From NCBI GenBank assembly GCA_030533445.1, contig CM060066.1:32953235-33017234 (forward strand): 64,000 bases of DNA, written 5' to 3'. The notes below the pieces were generated by a model. That model searched no databases. It saw only the letters and a program-made list of their open reading frames with translations, and was not told where the DNA came from. This DNA is from Cyprinodon diabolis. Lineage: Eukaryota > Chordata > Actinopteri > Cyprinodontiformes > Cyprinodontidae. The translations under genes and the position numbers were made by a program. Numbering within the stretch: the stretch's first letter is position 1; each line of letters begins with the position of its first letter. This document shows positions 57,846 to 64,000 of this stretch, piece after piece.

Positions 57846-59970
57846 AAAGAAAACAGAAGTGAAAATGTTCTGTGAGCCTTTGCCATGAAAGCTATTTTCT
57901 TTACACCTTCAAGCTTTCTTTACCCAACCCCTCCCTGAGAAGCAATCAGTTAGCACAGACAAACTTTAAATAACACTTTCAAATCTATGTATAATAAAAT
58001 GACTATAAAACATGATTGCAGGTTTAACAGAATTTAATCTTTCTCAGACCAGAGAAATGACTCGGATCACATATGGTAGGCATACTGGGCTCGGATTGTC
58101 AAAAAGAGCCCAGAAAAAAATGTAAAAGAACACACATCCTTCCATCATAAACATATTGTTTGTAGACATCACTGGCTCAAGAGTAGTTGAGATACAGAAC
58201 GGTCTCAGTTCAAGGACCATCCACTCCACACTGGGTAGTTTTCTACTTGTCACATTCAGCTCAGGCAACCTGCAGATTATATAAGATGTATATAATACAT
58301 TTATATAATACTTGACAACTTACAGACCCCCCTTCCAGGGAAATCCTTGATTTTATAGAGGCTGTCTTATATATAGTATATATAGTATTTTTTTTTTTTT
58401 TGTTTCCTGGATTTTATAGAGGCTGTCTGTTATATAGTATATATAGTATTTCTTTTTTTTTTTTTTGTTTCCTCTATGTCAAAACTTTGGCAGTTAGTGA
58501 AAGAGAGGGACAAAAACAGTCATTCAGGCATGTCATCTATGTTCTTTCATGCTTTGTAAGATGAGTGCTGCCTTTTTTTTTAACATCCATGAAATAGAGA
58601 TTTAGGAGGAAGCTACTGTGAAGTTGCAGCCTGACTGAATAACTTATTGAAATACTTGCTAGAAATATGAGGAAGCTTCATGCTCCTAGTCTCTTTCCCT
58701 CTAATTTCTGCCCATTTTCAATATCTCCTGGTTGTTCTTGCATATTTTCTATTTAATTGTTTCATTCTCACACATGCAAAACCTCAGCAATACAGAGAAA
58801 TATGAGAGTATTAAAAATAACCTTAGGGTTAAGGACAACAAAGAACAAAACCCACAAAGGGTGACAGCTTGGAAGATAAGGCATTTGAGATTAAACAAAT
58901 GGAGAATAAAGGTAACGAGGCGAAAAGAAAGGGAGTAACTAAAATGAGTGATTAAAAGTTGAAGAGCTTTTTCTACTTCTTTTAGGAATTCAAACGATTG
59001 GCCTTCAGTAATTTCAACATGTATTTTTTTTTTGCTGCATTGAGTACAAGTCAATGTGAAAGAGTACGTTTTGGTGTCATAAAAAGATTTCTAATTTTCT
59101 AATATTTTAAATCATTAATACTATTGAGAAAAGTAAGGCCTATATTGTTTTGCTGGGTGTTTTTGTATTACCCATCTAATCAAAGGACATTAATAGTTTA
59201 AAAGAAATCATGTTGGTAGGTGTGTTTTTGATCTACTACAATTTTTTGTGCAATTGATAATAGTTAAAAAATTGCTTCAGCTACTGAATGAATGTTTTGT
59301 GTTGCTATCATCATAGTTTGGAAAAGCAGATTTAATTTATTTTGTGAACCACAAAGCCCCAAAACTTGGAAACACACTGTGCACAGAAGAAATGTTCTGT
59401 AGGACTGTGACCATCTCTGTTTGCATGACATCAAAAAACAAATCCACCTATGACCCTAAACCAAAAACAGCAATGAAATAGTCTCTGGCCTCTGGAACAT
59501 TCCAGTGGTCACAAGAATTCAAAATCATTCTTCCTTTTTCACAAAGGAAATGTCACTCATGTATGTTACATCTTCTTTTTATATACCACAGATGCACAAA
59601 ATATGAAATAAGAGTTTTGAGGCTTTTTATTTATTTATTAGATGCAAAATGACAGTGTTTATTATATAAAAAAAGAGAAAAAAATGCGAGCATAAATTCC
59701 CTGAAAAGAAAAAAAAGACAAAATAAAAGCAAAAAAAAGTTCATAACAAACATAATGAATGAATGAAAAGAAAACAAATCTATTTTTCTTCTGTTTTTCA
59801 GGACCAGAACTCTGTTAACAGCAGCCACAAGGCAGCATCATAAAAAGAAAAGCAATACAGTTCATTTGAAATATCCACTTTATAAATGACTAGATATTAT
59901 AAATGTTCAGTCTGTTTAAAAATATTTTTTCAAGTTACCTTTGCAACTACATTTCCACTTCATCACTTGA
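57846..59970. other. Unannotated sequence with a short tandem duplication
   Basis: No gene seen. 58348-58408 and 58411-58472 are two copies of a unit of about 62 bases (ATTTTATAGAGGCTGTCT, then TATAGTATATATAGTATTT, poly(T) and GTTTCCT). Confidence 0.5.
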
Positions 59971-59975
59971 TTAAA

Positions 59976-60150
59976 TTCAAAAATACTTTATTATTCCTAA
60001 AGGGGTATTACTCATCAACTGTACTTAAACGAGTTGTTGTAGATGTTGATAGCTGTAGGCAGGGAGTATCTTCTTTAGTTGTCTGTCTAGCACTGGATCT
60101 AGAGAAACCTTTGACTGAGGGCACTCCTGCTCTTTAACACTCTTCAGAGT
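59976..60150 (-). repeat. LINE 3' UTR-like fragment
   Basis: AATTCAAAAATACTTTATTA at the plus-strand left edge and CGAGTTGTTGTAGATGTTGA, then AGAAACCTTTGACTGAGGGC, resemble the antisense 3' end of a fish LINE. No coding part is left. Assigned by recognition only. Confidence 0.4.
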
Positions 60151-60239
60151 AGGAGGCCTTCTGTTGTTAATTCTTTGTGAAATTATCGGTAAAGGTTAAC
60201 AGCCACCTCATTTTGGGAAATTCTAGCCTATTTTGCATA

Positions 60240-60600
60240 ACCAAATGGAAAAGCAAAGAAGTCAAAGTCAAAAGTCAAAAAAGTCAAAAAGCCTTTATTC
60301 TCATTATATTCTGCAACGGATACAATGAGATTTTGGGACTTCCATATCAGGTACCGTAAAATAAGTAAAAATAAAAAATAATAATATAAAAAAAAAAAAA
60401 TAATATATAAATATATTATTAGGAAAAGGAAATGTAAACAGTGGAAAAGGAAATGTAAACAGTACTGGCACAGATTGTGGGGGGGGGTGGGGGGGGTGGG
60501 GGGGGGGATAATGCAAACCAGGTGAAAAGTGTCCGTCAGTGCAGGTCGGAGTTGAGGGCGGCAATGGCTTGGGGGAAGAAACTGGCTTACTGTTAACCTA
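60240..60600 (-). pseudogene. LINE 3' end (L2-like) with G-rich tract
   Basis: Read on the minus strand, the end of ORF2 (FFPQAIAALNSDLH-like, near 60540-60580) is followed by a short 3' UTR and an AT-rich, TTTGACTTT-type tail at 60245-60290. The plus strand carries a run of 7, 6 and 9 guanines separated by single T at 60478-60508. Confidence 0.55.
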
Positions 60601-62070
60601 ATAACAGTTAACCTTACAGTTAACCTAAGAAACTGGCTTACAGTTAACCTAATAACTTAGGAACTGTAAGCCCAAATTACATGTGCAATACATTATTTGA
60701 AAGCGAACACCTTCAAGTTTCTGAATATATACATTAAAATTGTGTGAGTAGAATACAGACCAAGGTGCAGCAGTTTAAATATTCTGGAAAATGATAGGTC
60801 TTTTTTGAACAACAGTAAGAAAGACATGCTTGAGAAAAGACAGGTCTCATTGCATTACATTCGTCCTACATCATATCAACCACAAATGCAGAAAATATCA
60901 GACCTCTAGCTGCTGCAATAGTTCCAGAGCTTTGGGGCTTTAAACTTTTGGTGTCACAAGCACCTTCTAATCTCTCCAAATGGGCCAAATTGTGCCAAAT
61001 GCTTTTACTAAGCTTTGCTTTACTATTTGACCCACTGAATAGCAATGAAGCATTTTGATGGCCACAGAACTTTTATGAAGTATTTTCCGCTTTTTTTCAG
61101 AATCAGTGTATATAACAAAATGTAACATTATTACAGCTACAATAACATAAAAATCTATAAAAGATAGTGAAACTGCTGCTTTTCAAGCTGAAATAAGCAC
61201 CCCTTTTCTGAGCTGTATTTTTTTTTCAGCCTTAGGCATTGTAATAAAACAAAATCAGCGTCCAAACTAAAAAAAATTGGACCATTGTTATTACTTAGCT
61301 TGGAGCTGCGCTCATTGATCCAGCCGCAGCTGCGTCTTTCAGTCTTATGCAAGCCGGTCTGCATTTTATAACCTTGCCATGTGTAGCCTTGTTTGAAACC
61401 CTATTTCATTGGTTATAAAGCTCAACAGCCCACGTGGTCTTAACCAATAACAGCAGGACTCTATGAGGCGTAATATCGCCCCACTCAGTGCGTCACTGGC
61501 TGACAGGAAGTGACCAGATGATATTTCAGGGACTGTATCTGGCTCAAATCACATCATAAAAAGATGTGGACACTTTTGTCTTGTAGGTAAGAAGACGACG
61601 TAAAGAACCATATCAAACATTGCAACTAAAAACAGAGGAAGTAGGTATCAGTAAGCAAATATTAGAAAGATGCTGAGCATTAGCTATGACCAGCTAACAT
61701 TTCTGATGTCAACAACAGTAGTTTTGAGCGATTTTTTTTATCATGGAATATTTTCATTACGAATATGCTGGATTACTTTTAATCTGTGGACCCTTATGGA
61801 CGAATGGAGTATAAACAATTGAAGATTGGATTTATAAAACGGCTTCTGGATGCTTTCAAAGGTATGTAGTTTTGGCAACTTTGCCATCCGAACATGCTGC
61901 TATATCTGTGTTAATTGTGCTTTGATGTTTGCTATGTCCATAAAATGAACTTTGGCAGTTGAATTATGGAGAATCTAAGCTTTCCAACGATGTCTAACAT
62001 TTCTATATTGGTAAAAACTTTACAGGCAGAATTTCCATGCATTCTGAGTTATTAGTTGTAAACGTGTCGC
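60601..62070. other. Unannotated sequence
   Basis: 60585-60660 contains several copies of CAGTTAACCTAA-like units, a short local duplication. Otherwise no gene or element recognised. Confidence 0.45.
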
Positions 62071-62071
62071 A

Positions 62072-63610
62072 CCCTAAAAAAAATCTTTAGTTTAAACAAC
62101 AAAGAACCCAAATGCAAAAAAAGAGAAAAATCCAACCTTTTATTTAAGTACACTACTTTTGTGGTAAAAATACATTTACACATATAGACAATAAAAAAAC
62201 ATGAAATCATATGTTCCACAATTATTGGCACCCCTGATGTTAATACTTTATACAGCCCCTTTTGACAACAAGACAGCACTTAATCTCCTCCGATAACATT
62301 TCACCAGATTGGAGAACACAGAGAGGGATCTTTGACGATTCTTCTTTGCACATTCTTTCTAGATCATCCAGTGTCCTGGGTCCTCTCTTGTGCACTCTCC
62401 TCTTTAGCTCGACCCACAGGTTTTCTAATGGGTTGGGGCCTGGGGACCGAGATGGCCATGGGAGGACCTTGATTTTGTGGATGCTGAACCATTTTTGTGT
62501 AGATTTTGCCACAGGTTTCGGATCATCATCCTGCTGAAAGACTCAGTGACGACCCATCTTCAGCTTTTTGGCAGAGGCCATCAGGTTTTCATTTAAGATA
62601 TCCTGGTATTTCAAAGCTTTCATGATGCAATGCACCCTAAAAAGGTTCCCAGGGCCTTTTTAAAAGAGTTGCAGGCCCACAGCATTACAGATCCTCCATC
62701 AAACCTCACCGTGGGTATTAGGTCCTTTTCGGCATACTCATCTTTTGTCTTAGCCAGACCCACTTAGAGTGTTTGTTGCCAAAAAGCTCAATCTTAGTCT
62801 CATCTGACCAAAGCACACAATCCCAGTAGAAGTCCCAGTGCCACTTAGCAAACTCCAGACGTTTATGTTTGTAAGTGTTGGTGAGAAAAGGCTTTTTCCT
62901 TACATGGCTTCCAAACAGCTTGTTGGCATGGAGACTTTGTGACCCAAAGATTCCACTCTTTGTTGTAATTCTGTGACAGTAAGCGTAGGACATTTTTAAC
63001 TTCTCTTACTATCCTCCTCACTGGGCGTTGTGGCAAGATAAACTTAGGACGTCTTCCAGCCTTATTTGTCACTGTTCTAGTTGTTTTAAACTTCTTTAAG
63101 ATTCCTATGACTGTAGATACAGGCAAGTTAAGGCGAGTGGCTATTTTCTTGTAACCATTGCCTGAATTATGAAGGTTGACGCACATCTGCCTTACTTGAA
63201 TTGTGTGTTCTCTTGTCTTTGCCATGCTGACTAATTGGTAAGAGAATTAGGCCTCTGCATCACGTCATATTTATACCCCAGGGAAACAGGAAGTCATGAA
63301 TCACTAATTAAAAGTTCCTAGAAACCCTTACCAACTTTAGCAACTACAGAAAAATACATGTAATGGAAATCAATTACATTTTTTAACGGAATTGTTAGGG
63401 GTGCTGATAATTGTGGCACACATGATTTCATGTTATTTATTTTCTAAATGTGTGATTTTATTTTTACCACCAAAGTAATGTACTTAAAAAAAAGGCTGGA
63501 TTTTTCTTTTTTCTATTTGGGTTCTTTGTTGTTTAAAAGAAAAGGAGATTTTTTTTTTAAGTCCTCAACCACATCTGAAACAGGGGTGCCAATAATTGCG
63601 GAGGTCACTG
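62072..63610 (-). mobile_element. Tc1-like transposon, second family, left end lost
   Basis: The right end is complete: IR/DR-type inverted repeat ending AGGTCACTG followed by TA. It contains an outer direct repeat (complement CAATTATTGGCACCCCTGTT) and an inner one near 63400. The left arm (62072-62235) matches the inner part, with TTTAAACAACAAAGAACCCAA and GGTGCC/GGCACCCC. It lacks the outermost about 60 bases, so the element is terminally truncated there. The arms are more diverged than those of the 11.5-kb element. Confidence 0.8.
62240..63225 (-). pseudogene. Tc1 transposase, decayed
   Basis: The minus-strand start at 63225 (MAKTREHTIQVRQMCVNLHN) leads into the helix-turn-helix region (KKIATRLNLPVSTVIGILKK). 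The frame breaks near 62990. The next frame carries [20 protein letters not shown] (first catalytic Asp, about 62790). A stop follows near 62720, and the last piece (62240-62512) has [15 protein letters not shown] with the catalytic Glu. The second Asp region (DDDPK near 62530) is also recognisable. At least three breaks make it inactive. Confidence 0.85.

Positions 63611-63688
<78 letters not shown>
63611..63688. repeat. (TA)n microsatellite
   Basis: TA run of about 78 bases that starts at the TA target of the Tc1 right end. Confidence 0.95.
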
Positions 63689-63689
<1 letters not shown>

Positions 63690-63692
<3 letters not shown>

Positions 63693-64000
63693 GATTTAAC
63701 AGTATAAAACTTAAACTGTTAAATGGGTTATTATTAGTTGTGTTTGTGATCCACCTGTTTTGTTTGCCTTACATCCTGCATCTTGATTTGCTTTTACTCC
63801 ACTTTTATTTTTCTTATATTTTATTATTTAATTCATGTAAAGTGCTTTCATTTTTTTTTCATGTACTGAATATAGCTATACAAATAAACTCTCCTCGCCT
63901 TGCTCTGTGGTACACTGCAACAGCAAACACTTCTATAAATTGCCACATGTACGTATATGCATTTGTGACTGTTGTATAAGCTTTAGCAGCATTTATTAAA
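63690..64000. other. Unannotated sequence with LINE-like tail
   Basis: No gene seen. TGTAAAGTGCTTTC at about 63836 and AGCTATACAAATAAACTC at about 63873 resemble the 3' tail of L2-type LINEs. Confidence 0.4.

Overview
The window reads as non-coding euchromatin of a teleost fish, very likely inside or between large genes. No complete host gene is visible. The basis is the repeat content: Tf1/sushi-type chromodomain gypsy elements, an R4/Dong-type LINE, L2-like LINE 3' ends, two Tc1 elements, several hAT elements (one with a GTF2IRD2-like transposase), a piggyBac remnant, a tRNA-derived SINE and long (TA)n tracts. I do not name a species.

Layout. 1-4.8 kb: an endogenous retrovirus (ERV) remnant (integrase tail, unrecognised interior, 3' LTR) abuts the 3' part of a hAT transposase ORF. 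8.4-13.1 kb: a widely spaced inverted repeat enclosing a LINE 3' end, then an internally deleted piggyBac element and a nearly complete Tc1 element beside a (TA)n tract. 13-31 kb: mostly unique AT-rich sequence with LINE and SINE fragments, one solo LTR (19.4-20.4 kb), an LTR-like segment (21.8-22.2 kb) and two short candidate exons with good splice donors (24.35 and 25.33 kb). 31.2-34.7 kb: an R4/Dong-like LINE lying between (TA)n tracts and split by a non-autonomous hAT with a perfect 8-bp target duplication. 36.1-37.0 kb: another solo LTR. 37.4-48.3 kb: a full-length gypsy element (duplication CATAG) with a second full-length member of the same family inserted in its pol in opposite orientation (duplication GTATC). 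48.3-64 kb: MITEs, one long-terminal-inverted-repeat element of unknown class, a SINE, a solo LTR (57.2-57.8 kb), LINE tails and a decayed Tc1 element.

How the parts fit. Nearly all open frames belong to transposable elements, and all of these carry breaks: nonsense codons, one-base shifts, internal deletions or missing ends. The best-supported mechanistic signal is in the nested gypsy pair. The gag start codon lies inside the last bases of the LTR, and the 11 bases starting one base after the LTR are complementary to the predicted 5' end of the RNA, 31 bases downstream of the TATA box. This is the arrangement expected for Tf1-like self-priming instead of tRNA priming.

Limits: family names rest on motifs recognised by eye. 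Boundaries supported by target-site duplications are firm, others are approximate. Candidate exons and regulatory stretches are hypotheses.
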